64,000 nt of DNA from Bacteroidales bacterium (GTDB lineage Bacteria; Bacteroidota; Bacteroidia; Bacteroidales; UBA932), in NCBI GenBank assembly GCA_015060325.1, contig SUYQ01000004.1, forward strand, positions 92,690-156,689, read 5' to 3'. This document shows positions 25,633-32,962 of this stretch, one piece after another. Numbering within the stretch: the stretch's first letter is position 1; each line of letters opens with the position of its first letter. Under the pieces are notes generated by a model that saw only the letters and a program-made list of their open reading frames with translations, searched no databases and was not told the DNA's origin. The translations under genes were made by a program, and so were the position numbers.

Positions 25633-26574
25633 CTAGTTAATGAGATATATACTATATGTAATGAATATTGATAACATTATGCTGCCTGATATTCTTCCTA
25701 TTTGTCCCTTTATTCCGCATATCAGCGGCAAAATTGCTGCGAAAATCATCACAGAATAGTCAACTATTGTGATGTTTGCAGAATCCAGGGTAGAAACCTG
25801 GGAACTGAGGCCCAGGATCAATGCTATATTGAAGATGTTCGAGCCTACAATGTTTCCAAGAGCCATCTGGGTGTTCTTCTTGCATGCAGCTACGACTGAA
25901 GCGGCAAGTTCCGGCAGGGAAGTGCCGCATGCAATCAAGGTGATCGATATGACAGCTTCACTCATTCCCCATCTCCTTGCTATCACGATAGCATTGTCTA
26001 CAAAGAAGTCACAGCTTGTGATAAGGACTCCCAGGCCTATTATGATAAGGCCTGCAGCCTTCCATAATGCCATTGGCTTTTCTTCATGTACAGATTCGGT
26101 CTGTACAGGATTTTTCCGGTCTCTGCGGAATGAGTACCACATGAAGACGACAAATATTGCAAGCAGGACAAGGCCGTCATACCAGGCTATCTGAGGCTTG
26201 TTCATTTCTGTGAAGAAGTCGAAGGACAGCAGTGTGAGAATTACCGATAATGCTATGCATACAGGGATCTCAAACTTCATGTTCTGTTTCTGGATGGCGA
26301 TAGGGAAGAACAGGGCTGTGACTCCCAGTATTCCCATTACATTGAATATGTTGGAACCTACTACATTGCCGATTGCAACGTCAGAATTTCCCTGAAGAGC
26401 TCCCGAAAAACTGACGGTCAGTTCCGGCATGGATGTTCCGATACCCACTATGGCTGCTCCGATCACAAAGTCGGAAACCTTGTACTTCTTGGCGATGGAG
26501 ACAGCTCCGTCCACCAGCCAGTCTGCACCCAGGACAATGCCAACGAGAGATACTGCTATGATTATGAACTCCAT
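25633..26574 (-). CDS. Calcium/sodium antiporter (CaCA family), second copy
   Basis: A 313-residue CaCA exchanger like that at 19942-20919, with the repeats G-I-G-T-S-M-P-E-L / G-N-V-V-G-S-N-I-F-N and A-C-G-T-S-L-P-E-L / G-N-I-V-G-S-N-I-F-N and a short cytoplasmic middle loop. It lies in an operon between a small membrane protein gene (3-nt gap) and the Na/Pi gene (6-nt gap). Confidence 0.92.
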   Translation of the reverse strand: MEFIIIAVSLVGIVLGADWLVDGAVSIAKKYKVSDFVIGAAIVGIGTSMPELTVSFSGALQGNSDVAIGNVVGSNIFNVMGILGVTALFFPIAIQKQNMKFEIPVCIALSVILTLLSFDFFTEMNKPQIAWYDGLVLLAIFVVFMWYSFRRDRKNPVQTESVHEEKPMALWKAAGLIIIGLGVLITSCDFFVDNAIVIARRWGMSEAVISITLIACGTSLPELAASVVAACKKNTQMALGNIVGSNIFNIALILGLSSQVSTLDSANITIVDYSVMIFAAILPLICGIKGQIGRISGSIMLSIFITYSIYLIN

Positions 26575-26577
26575 AAA

Positions 26578-27015
26578 TTACTTTATAAGGTTGCTTACTT
26601 TATCAAAACTATGTTCGTGGACAGCTGAACAAGGTTCATATCTATATGGTATATATTCCAGCAGCTGCATGTATGCCTTGGTTTTATTGTAATAGACATC
26701 CATTCTGAGGGTGCTTCCCTGACTTTCCTGAGTGTGTCTGAAATCCATAGGGGAGGTGAGTGCCGATTTAAGCCTGTCACGCATTTCGTTTCCGTAGAAT
26801 ATCTCCTTTTTCTGGAATTTCTCTCCGTTGTCCTTATGTCTGTATGCGGTTTTAAGGATGAATGCAAGAACAAGACCTGTGACGATGGTGAAGAATCCGA
26901 GGATGTTCAGCGGATCAGATGATGGGATGATTACAAGAACAGTTCCGGTGATTGTCAGTATTGATGATATGACTATATCTTTGATAGAGCGTACTCTAAT
27001 GAATTTATCTTCCAT
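26578..27015 (-). CDS. Small membrane protein of unknown function
   Basis: A 145-residue protein with two adjacent membrane segments (about 12-31 and 36-55) and a C-terminal soluble part of about 85 residues facing the same side as the N-terminus. I do not recognise a family. It heads the operon that continues into the CaCA exchanger 3 nt downstream, so a link to ion transport is possible but unproven. Confidence 0.7.
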   Translation of the reverse strand: MEDKFIRVRSIKDIVISSILTITGTVLVIIPSSDPLNILGFFTIVTGLVLAFILKTAYRHKDNGEKFQKKEIFYGNEMRDRLKSALTSPMDFRHTQESQGSTLRMDVYYNKTKAYMQLLEYIPYRYEPCSAVHEHSFDKVSNLIK

Positions 27016-27136
27016 AATTAATTGAATATTAGTAAGTTATGATTATATTATAGGGTTTGCCTGATACTAGTGTGTACCATGCGGCTGCAGCACGCTGATA
27101 ATCAAGCGTGCAGAAACAGATAATTATGGAAAATGA

Positions 27137-27523
27137 CTAAATGACCAGCTTTCTCAGAGATATGAGAAGCCTTTCTGGGGCATAAGTACCGGAATAATCG
27201 CTTCGGCAGAGGGCGAGAGCGTGGAATATGGATTTTATATCGATGCTTTTGCCCGCCTTGACTGCGAACGAATTTAAACTGCATCCGGAGGATGATGTAC
27301 GTTTTGCCGTCTGGAGATTTCTTGCAGGAGCTGAATAAGAGTTATGACGGGAAATTCCATATTCTGATGGATTTTCAGACTCATTGATTTCTGTATGGTC
27401 GCTGCAGAGAGTGTCCGTGATATTCTGATCAAGAATGGCCTTGCATTCCTGGCTGTCGGTCCTGTCTGAGAGAACCATGGCCAGAAATGCTGTGACGATC
27501 AGTATCAGATATCTCTTGTTCAT
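27137..27523 (-). CDS. Small conserved exported protein of Bacteroidales type
   Basis: A 128-residue protein with a signal peptide (MNKRYLILIVTAFLAMVLS). The C-terminal half, with L-Q-T-A-K-R-T, F-A-V-K-A-G-K-S-I-D and a final R-L-L-I-S-L-R-K-L-V-I, resembles a pattern I recall from small Bacteroidales proteins ending in LgkLii; function unknown. It has a strong promoter that almost touches the start codon (27532-27561), suggesting a leaderless or near-leaderless mRNA. The ATG at 27529 (two codons earlier) is an alternative. Confidence 0.6.
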   Translation of the reverse strand: MNKRYLILIVTAFLAMVLSDRTDSQECKAILDQNITDTLCSDHTEINESENPSEYGISRHNSYSAPARNLQTAKRTSSSGCSLNSFAVKAGKSIDIKSIFHALALCRSDYSGTYAPERLLISLRKLVI

Positions 27524-27531
27524 AATCATTG

Positions 27532-27561
27532 CAAAGATAAAATAAAAATGCTGATTGGCAA
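27532..27561 (-). promoter_or_regulatory. Promoter of the small exported protein gene
   Basis: On the minus strand TTG (27559-27561), a 19-nt spacer and TATCTTTG (27532-27539) match the Bacteroidota consensus. Only 8 nt separate the -7 box from the ATG at 27523 and 2 nt from that at 27529, so the transcript start must lie at or very near the start codon. Confidence 0.7.
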
Positions 27562-27650
27562 TTATGCATTACTTATTCTTAGTCCAACTTAACATAATGA
27601 CAATTGTGTAACAAGGGCCTGAGGGGAGTATTGCGGACAGATTTAGCCCA

Positions 27651-27678
27651 AAGATCCTTCGCTCCGCTCAGGATGACA
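27651..27678. repeat. REP-like element
   Basis: AAGATCCTTCGCTCCGCTCA followed by GGATGACA, an imperfect palindrome (ATCCT/AGGAT ends). It is almost identical to the left flank of the array inside the TonB receptor gene (11831-11858). Confidence 0.75.
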
Positions 27679-27731
27679 GGTGTGACAAACGAGATGACAA
27701 TATGTTATCTACAACCAATCAGTTTTGCAGA

Positions 27732-27884
27732 TTTATGTCATGGACATGCAACGGGCTGACAATCAGCAGAATGCCTATCAACACGGTGGGTCAAAATGAC
27801 CCACCGTGTTGATGGTTAAGTTATTGGTAGATAAGGAGTTGTGTGACCATTGGTACTGTGTGGATAACGGATTGATGCTTATTA
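27732..27884 (+). repeat. 153-bp direct repeat, copy A
   Basis: Aligned by eye with copy B (28268-28420) there are 9 differences in 153 positions, and only 2 in the first 120. It contains the palindrome at 27777-27813. The 16-mer AGTTTTGCAGATTTAT occurs just upstream, overlapping the start by 5 nt (27721-27736), and again downstream (27905-27920). Confidence 0.95.
27777..27813. repeat. Palindromic element, copy 1
   Basis: A 17-bp perfect stem with AAA loop. The inner arm is CGGTGGGTCA and its complement, the outer arm ATCAACA. The same inner arm recurs at 28311-28351 and 63783-63833. Confidence 0.95.
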
Positions 27885-27948
27885 CAACCATTTACATTCT
27901 ATTTAGTTTTGCAGATTTATCATTTTTTCAAATTAAGTACCAATTCCA

Positions 27949-28062
27949 GACCGTCCATCACCAAATTGCACGAAAAGCTGTCGGACGCGCCCGAAAATCG
28001 TGCAGAAACACCCCAAAACGTGACCGTCCATCATAAATTCAGTCATTTTTCTGCCGGACGCT
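27949..28062. repeat. Paired GACCGTCCATCA ... CGGACGC elements
   Basis: GACCGTCCATCA at 27949-27960 is followed by CGGACGC at 27982-27988. The same pair recurs at 28022-28033 and 28055-28061, with nearly the same internal distance but different sequence between. Between the two, TGCACGA (27967-27973) and TCGTGCA (27998-28004) could form a further stem. Confidence 0.65.
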
Positions 28063-28115
28063 TAGATCATGAATCAGGAATTATTTGACAGTGCCTTCAT
28101 TTAACCGATCTCTGC

Positions 28116-28225
28116 AGGTACTACATAAAACTAGCTATTTATGTAGTACCTATCATTAAATCATTCATTTAATGGCCATTTGGGTGACAGGTAGTACATA
28201 ATAACCGGTTTTTATGTACTACCTG
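28116..28225. repeat. Three consecutive hairpins
   Basis: Hairpin 1: 14-bp stem, arms 28116-28129 and 28138-28151 (left arm AGGTACTACATAAA). Hairpin 2: 7-bp AT stem, 28155-28161 and 28167-28173. Hairpin 3: 14-bp stem, arms 28188-28201 and 28212-28225 (left arm CAGGTAGTACATAA). Hairpins 1 and 3 are related and differ by a C-to-G change matched by G-to-C in the other arm, which keeps pairing. Confidence 0.85.
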
Positions 28226-28267
28226 CGATTTACTAGTATGAACCAGTGTGAATGAAGAAAAGTCCTG

Positions 28268-28420
28268 TTTATGTTATGGACATGCAACGGGCTGACAATC
28301 AGCAGAATGCCTATCAACACGGTGGGTCAAAATGACCCACCGTGTTGATAGTTAAGTTATTGGTAGATAAGGAGTTGTGTGACCATTGGGACTTCGGGGA
28401 TAGCGGATTGATGTTCATTA
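28268..28420 (+). repeat. 153-bp direct repeat, copy B
   Basis: Near-identical to copy A (27732-27884) and in the same orientation. It ends 2 nt before the -33 element of the promoter of the following lipoprotein gene and contains the palindrome at 28311-28351. Confidence 0.95.
28311..28351. repeat. Palindromic element, copy 2
   Basis: A 19-bp perfect stem with AAA loop and inner arm CGGTGGGTCA. The outer arm is CTATCAACA; one base next to the copy 1 palindrome differs, and here it extends the pairing by two base pairs. Confidence 0.95.
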
Positions 28421-28421
28421 T

Positions 28422-28453
28422 TTTGCTTATTATTATAATAATGTATAGATTTG
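28422..28453 (+). promoter_or_regulatory. Promoter of the lipoprotein/DUF5723 operon
   Basis: TTTG at 28422-28425, a 20-nt spacer and TAGATTTG at 28446-28453 fit the Bacteroidota promoter. The expected transcript start near 28460 rules out the ATG at 28455 and supports the ATG at 28476. Confidence 0.65.
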
Positions 28454-28475
28454 TATGTCTAAAATTATATCCGTG

Positions 28476-30224
28476 ATGAAACGTTCATTGATTTTTCTTC
28501 ATTCTGCGCTTCTTCTTTCATTGACTTCATGCGTAAATGAAGAATACGATCTTAACAAAATTGAAGTTGGCGATATCGGACTTCTCGAGGGTGCTGTTGC
28601 ACCGCTCGGATCTACCGATAAGATAATGATTTCAAATATTGTCGATCTCGATCAGGCAGGAGATTTTCTCAAGACTGACGAACAAGGCAATTTCTACCTG
28701 CTGATGTCTGATGAGGATCTGCTTTCGGAGACAGTCGAAATTCCAGATTTCAAATTTGATGGATACGACGATGAGAATCCTCATGATTTTACAATTGATA
28801 GCCCGATAGTGATCCCGGCTTCTCTGGACCCTTCGTTCGAGACTCCTGTGATTGAGTTCACGGATGTTGAATATGACATTGAGATTGATCAGAGGAATAT
28901 CCCGGATCTGGTTAAAGGTATTGAATATGCCGACGTCACTTCTGATCTCATAGTCAAGTTCGAGTATGACAAGTCTTCTCTTCCTTTCACTCAGGTAATG
29001 ATCTCAAAAGGAACGAAGATCACTTTCCCAGAATGGGTTGTCCTAGGTCAGCTCCCTGCAGGATGCAAGAGGATTTCCGACTATGAGCTTGAGCTTGACT
29101 CCGATCTTGCAATAAGGCCGTCAGGTTCCGAGATAGACTTCCCTCTCGATGCTGTCGATTTTACCAAACTCCCTGATGGTCAGGGAATTATAGGTGAGTC
29201 GCATCTATATCTGGATGCAGTCGTGTCTCTCACCGGAGGTATATATCTTAGAGCAGCTGACTGCCAGGCAGCAGGTAGCTACAAGCCTGTCATCACTACA
29301 TATCTCCATATGGATCCTATGACGATCGAGTATGCAAGACTTACAGGAGTAAATCTCGGAGACAAGGCTCATTTCTCGCATGACATGAATCTCAAGGATC
29401 AGCTTCCTGAATTCCTGCGTAGCGATAATATAAACTTTGACTTCAATAACCTGAGCCTCAGGATGTGGTATGTCAACAGCCTTCCTTTCTCTGGTAATGT
29501 AAATGCCAATGTAAAGACTTTCGATAATTCTGGTGCAGAGCCTCTTCATCAGTACGATGTCACATCGGCTTTCCAGGTAAGCACCAAAGAAGGCAATGTC
29601 ATTGAACATATTTATACAGATAACGGTGCTGACGGTACTGAGAAGCTTGAGGGCTTGAATTCTATAATGAATCCTGTTCCTGAGTATCTGTCTGTCTCTG
29701 CTGATATTGTTGTTGACGATATTGCTACACAGAAGAACCCTGACCCGGCATTCGGTGTGATTGCTCCAGGTGATGAATACCATATTTCATGCGGGTATTC
29801 TCTCAAGGCTCCCCTTTCATTCGGCAAGAACCTTTCAATTGACTTCAGTCAGGACATAACAGGTCTTGGTCTGGCAATCACTGACGTAGAGGTTCCTGAG
29901 GCACAGCTCAAGCTGAATCTTGTCAATGCCCTTCCTCTTGACTTTGAACTTTCGGCACAGGCTCTTGATGAGGACGGAAATGTTCTCCCGTCAATCAATC
30001 TGGAAATAGATGGCGCCATCAAAGGCGGTACTTTGGAATCACCTGCTGTAAATCCTCTGGCATTGAATATTACATGTGAGGGAGAGCTGAAGCTTGACGG
30101 CATCAGACTTTCATTGGCTGCCAAGGCAGCATCTGACAATGCGGTACTCAATAAGAACCAGTATATGCAGCTTACTGACATGGCTCTTACATTGCCTGCC
30201 GGCCTGACAGTATCCGTTGAATAG
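28476..30224 (+). CDS. Large surface or periplasmic lipoprotein, function unknown
   Basis: A 582-residue lipoprotein (signal M-K-R-S-L-I-F-L-H-S-A-L-L-L-S-L-T-S-C, then VNEEYDLNK). The mature part is acidic and appears to be all beta strand with repeated I-x-L-x-hydrophobic patterns, suggesting tandem beta-sandwich domains; no family is recognised with confidence. It is followed 41 nt later by a DUF5723 outer-membrane protein, and the two are probably a functional pair, for example a lipoprotein working with its barrel partner. It has its own promoter at 28422-28453. Confidence 0.75.
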   Translation: MKRSLIFLHSALLLSLTSCVNEEYDLNKIEVGDIGLLEGAVAPLGSTDKIMISNIVDLDQAGDFLKTDEQGNFYLLMSDEDLLSETVEIPDFKFDGYDDENPHDFTIDSPIVIPASLDPSFETPVIEFTDVEYDIEIDQRNIPDLVKGIEYADVTSDLIVKFEYDKSSLPFTQVMISKGTKITFPEWVVLGQLPAGCKRISDYELELDSDLAIRPSGSEIDFPLDAVDFTKLPDGQGIIGESHLYLDAVVSLTGGIYLRAADCQAAGSYKPVITTYLHMDPMTIEYARLTGVNLGDKAHFSHDMNLKDQLPEFLRSDNINFDFNNLSLRMWYVNSLPFSGNVNANVKTFDNSGAEPLHQYDVTSAFQVSTKEGNVIEHIYTDNGADGTEKLEGLNSIMNPVPEYLSVSADIVVDDIATQKNPDPAFGVIAPGDEYHISCGYSLKAPLSFGKNLSIDFSQDITGLGLAITDVEVPEAQLKLNLVNALPLDFELSAQALDEDGNVLPSINLEIDGAIKGGTLESPAVNPLALNITCEGELKLDGIRLSLAAKAASDNAVLNKNQYMQLTDMALTLPAGLTVSVE

Positions 30225-30265
30225 AATGAAGTTACACCTACAGAAAAACATTAAACATCATATAC

Positions 30266-31669
30266 ATGAAAAGACTGTTTTGCATTGCACTGATTGCACT
30301 ATCATTCGCTGCAACCACATCTGCTCAACATAACCTGAGAACAGGATATTTCCTTGACGGATATACATATAAACATAAGTTGAATCCCGCATTCGGAGGT
30401 GACAGAGGCTATTTTGCCATCCCGGTGATCGGCTACACTACTGCTGGAGTCGAAACCAATCTCTCACTTTCTACCCTGCTCTACCCTACCAATGACGGAA
30501 AACTCACGACTTTCCTCAGTCCTACAGTTTCTGCCGAGGATTTCCTCAGCAAGATCCACGACAACAACCCGTTGAATGTTAATGCAGATATCAGTGTGAT
30601 ATCTTTGGGTTTCAATGCTGGAAAGAGCTATAATACCATAGACCTTTCTGTGAAGGCAGATGCGAGAGTTAATATACCCGGAGCATTGTTCTCTTGGGCA
30701 AAACAATATGGTAATCATCTGGATATGAGTTCGTTCGGACTGAATGCCAATGCCAGACTGGAACTCTCTTACGGCTATTCCCGTCCGATCTTCAACTGGA
30801 TGAGAGTCGGTGCCAAGATCAAGCTCCTTGCCGGCCTTGCACGCGCCAGCTATAATATGGACCAGCTTACGCTTGACATGAATGAGTCAAGGTGGACGGC
30901 TGTTTCGGAGGGAAGCGGTTTCTATTCCGCTCCCGGTATCGGTCTGAAGACTGAAAACAATGTGGTGAACGGCTTTGAGTTTACAGACGCGTCAACAATG
31001 CTGAGTGAGGCTCTGAGAGTCAAGAATTTCGGTGCTGCTATCGATCTCGGTATCTCCATGGACTTTGTAAAATACCTTACAGTCTCAGCCTCTATAACCG
31101 ATCTCGGTTTCATCAATTGGACCGGAAGCAGACTTGGCAGAGATATGGAGACAATAGGATATGAGGGAATCGACCATATCGGTACTGACGGCACTGACAT
31201 CGGACAGCAGTTCGGTGACCTTGGAAACGAACTCCTTGAGCTTATTTCTCCACGCGTGCTTTCAGACGAAGATAAACTGATGGACATGCTCAGCATGACA
31301 GCACATGTCGGTGTTGAGTTCAGAATGCCTTTCTGGCAAAGACTTTCTGTCGGCGCTCTCGGCACATATCGTTTTGACGGACCGTACAGCTGGTGGGAAG
31401 CCAGAGGATCTGTAAATCTCGCTCTCTTCAGATGTCTCTCATTGTCAGGTAATTACTCATATTCTACTTTTGGAGAATCTTATGGCGCAGCTTTGAATTT
31501 CCATCCTAACGGAATCAACCTCTTTGTCGGTGTCGACTCATTCAAACCGCTGCTGAACGTGACACCGCAATATGTTCCGATCGACTCGTTCAACACCAAT
31601 CTTGCAATCGGTCTGAACATTGCCTTCGGAAAATATCACGGAAGATTCCCTAAGAAAGTCAGGAAGTAG
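30266..31669 (+). CDS. DUF5723 family outer-membrane protein
   Basis: A 467-residue protein with a signal peptide (cleavage near S-A-Q). The mature start H-N-L-R-T-G-Y-F-L-D-G-Y-T-Y-K-H-K-L-N-P-A-F and the later R-G-Y-F-A-I-P-V-I-G segment match the DUF5723 family of Bacteroidota. Alternating hydrophobic strands point to an outer-membrane barrel of the FadL/PorV-like kind. Biological role unknown. It is the second gene of the lipoprotein operon. Confidence 0.85.
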   Translation: MKRLFCIALIALSFAATTSAQHNLRTGYFLDGYTYKHKLNPAFGGDRGYFAIPVIGYTTAGVETNLSLSTLLYPTNDGKLTTFLSPTVSAEDFLSKIHDNNPLNVNADISVISLGFNAGKSYNTIDLSVKADARVNIPGALFSWAKQYGNHLDMSSFGLNANARLELSYGYSRPIFNWMRVGAKIKLLAGLARASYNMDQLTLDMNESRWTAVSEGSGFYSAPGIGLKTENNVVNGFEFTDASTMLSEALRVKNFGAAIDLGISMDFVKYLTVSASITDLGFINWTGSRLGRDMETIGYEGIDHIGTDGTDIGQQFGDLGNELLELISPRVLSDEDKLMDMLSMTAHVGVEFRMPFWQRLSVGALGTYRFDGPYSWWEARGSVNLALFRCLSLSGNYSYSTFGESYGAALNFHPNGINLFVGVDSFKPLLNVTPQYVPIDSFNTNLAIGLNIAFGKYHGRFPKKVRK

Positions 31670-31679
31670 TCAGATCACT

Positions 31680-32324
31680 TCACATCTTTGAAGGGCCGAG
31701 GTAAACCTTGGCCCTTTTCCAATTCCCGAAGTGGAGATCGGAATCCTTTATCATGAAGTTGCAGAAGCTGTCTGCACCGCCGAAATCAAGGGCCAGCAGC
31801 TCCTCTGAAGCTATCTGGAGCAGGTTGGACATATCAGGCATGGCGGTACCTGTTTCTTCTGCGCTGGCCTTGCCAAGCAGTCTGCATACAGGTGCATCAT
31901 CCGCACATTCTGAGAATACGATCTCGAGTTCCGGATCTGTCAGAGACTGGTCCTCGTCGTCTGTAAGCATGCATGTGTTGAATGTCTCGAAATTGATGGC
32001 CTTTGCGTATTTGACCATGCAATGACCCTTCGGCCACTCTCCCCTTCCATTCTGAGTCGGGCTGTCATATCCGTGCCAGCTGTCTATGGCTGCAAAGAAA
32101 TACAGCATACCTTCATGAGGCAGTCTGCCTTCAGGATCGAACGGTATCAGGTCTTCGCAGTTTATCTGGCAGAGAAAGGTCAGGGGATAGTCATAGGTCT
32201 CCCCTTCTTCAGTTACCTCGATTGTCGGATATTCCATATTCGCCGGCATATCAGGATCTCCCCACCATTTGCTTGCGCAGAAAAGTATTCGTTCTGTCTT
32301 CTTGAATGAAAGTTGAATTGCCAT
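31680..32324 (-). CDS. DUF1963 (YwqG-like) protein
   Basis: A 214-residue cytoplasmic protein with the DUF1963 pattern: a G-D-P-x-M-P start, P-L-T-F-L-C-Q-I-N-C-E-D-L, L-P-H-E-G-M-L-Y-F-F, and a C-terminal L-L-Q-I-A-S-E-E-L-L-A-L-D-F-G-G-A-D segment. The fold is known from YwqG but no activity is established. It is the last gene of an operon running from pyk through two small outer-membrane proteins, with a 12-nt gap. Confidence 0.82.
   Translation of the reverse strand: MAIQLSFKKTERILFCASKWWGDPDMPANMEYPTIEVTEEGETYDYPLTFLCQINCEDLIPFDPEGRLPHEGMLYFFAAIDSWHGYDSPTQNGRGEWPKGHCMVKYAKAINFETFNTCMLTDDEDQSLTDPELEIVFSECADDAPVCRLLGKASAEETGTAMPDMSNLLQIASEELLALDFGGADSFCNFMIKDSDLHFGNWKRAKVYLGPSKM
31691..31718 (+). 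terminator. Terminator lying inside the convergent DUF1963 gene
   Basis: AAGGGCC (31691-31697) and GGCCCTT (31710-31716), extended by AGG/CCT inside, form a hairpin followed by T residues. The bases also encode the last residues of the convergent DUF1963 protein. Confidence 0.6.
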
Positions 32325-32336
32325 TATTGTAGTTTT

Positions 32337-32957
32337 TTAAAAAGTTAGCGACATTCCCAATGAAAATGATTCGACCCACGCAGTGTTTCTGTTTGTCCAT
32401 TCAAGCGTGATGATATCGTTTCCATCGATTATCTGCGGATGGGTACAGGTCAGACGTATTGCTGCAATCAGATCCAATTTGGTGTCTCTGCTCAGGCTAA
32501 GCCTGTATCCTCCTCCTAATTTTCCTGTCCAGATCTCCTGTGGTTCGCTTTTGATGCTTACTCCTGTTCCGATGTCAACAAAGGCAAGCCATCTGTCACT
32601 GAGGGCGTCCTTGCCGAAAAGATAAGTTGCCCTTAAGGATATGGGGACCGCATTGTGAAGATCTGCAATTCCTGTAACTCCCGCATACATGGATAGATTC
32701 CAATGCTTGTTGAAATTGTATCCTATATGCAGAAACGCTTCTGCATTGCTCCAGTAGCCGTTCATTACCTCACGCCTGTTTACACGGTATCCGTCAGGAT
32801 CGAAATAGTTGTATCTCATATTGCCATGCACTGTGCCTACATAGCTCCATTCTGCGCCGAATGTAAGCCCTGAATAATCATCCACAGGTCTCCCCTGCCC
32901 ATTAACATTATTGTTAAATGTGCATATAATCAATGATATGAGCAGCAGTCTCTTCAT
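32337..32957 (-). CDS. Small outer-membrane beta-barrel protein (a)
   Basis: A 206-residue protein with a signal peptide (cleavage near V-N-G-Q) and alternating amphipathic strands ending in S-L-G-M-S-L-T-F. The terminal Phe and strand count suggest an eight-stranded OmpW/OmpA-like barrel. No family name can be given with confidence. It follows a similar small barrel gene by 5 nt, and the two may be distant paralogues. Confidence 0.72.
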   Translation of the reverse strand: MKRLLLISLIICTFNNNVNGQGRPVDDYSGLTFGAEWSYVGTVHGNMRYNYFDPDGYRVNRREVMNGYWSNAEAFLHIGYNFNKHWNLSMYAGVTGIADLHNAVPISLRATYLFGKDALSDRWLAFVDIGTGVSIKSEPQEIWTGKLGGGYRLSLSRDTKLDLIAAIRLTCTHPQIIDGNDIITLEWTNRNTAWVESFSLGMSLTF

Positions 32958-32962
32958 GTTTT

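Larger units (their letters stand above)
27540..28445. other. Gene-free island of repeats and hairpins
   Basis: About 900 bp without a credible gene. In order it holds a REP-like element (27651-27678), a first 153-bp direct repeat (27732-27884) bounded by 16-bp direct repeats, a pair of GACCGTCCATCA/CGGACGC elements (27949-28062), three hairpins (28116-28225), and the second 153-bp repeat (28268-28420). Short open frames here are incidental. Each element is described separately. Confidence 0.8.

Noticed and set aside
27090..27111. GCACGCT/AGCGTGC hairpin after the small exported protein gene
   Set aside because: A 7-bp stem without a T run; could be a terminator but too weak to list as a feature.
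27806..28036. A 76-residue open frame in the repeat island
   Set aside because: It runs across the palindrome and the GACCGTCC elements and has no protein-like composition.
27732..28420. Possible CRISPR array
   Set aside because: Repeats are two long copies plus paired hairpins, not regularly spaced short repeats, and no cas gene is present.
29205..29783. A 192-residue minus-strand open frame
   Set aside because: Antisense of the large lipoprotein gene; Cys/Arg-rich composition typical of a shadow frame.
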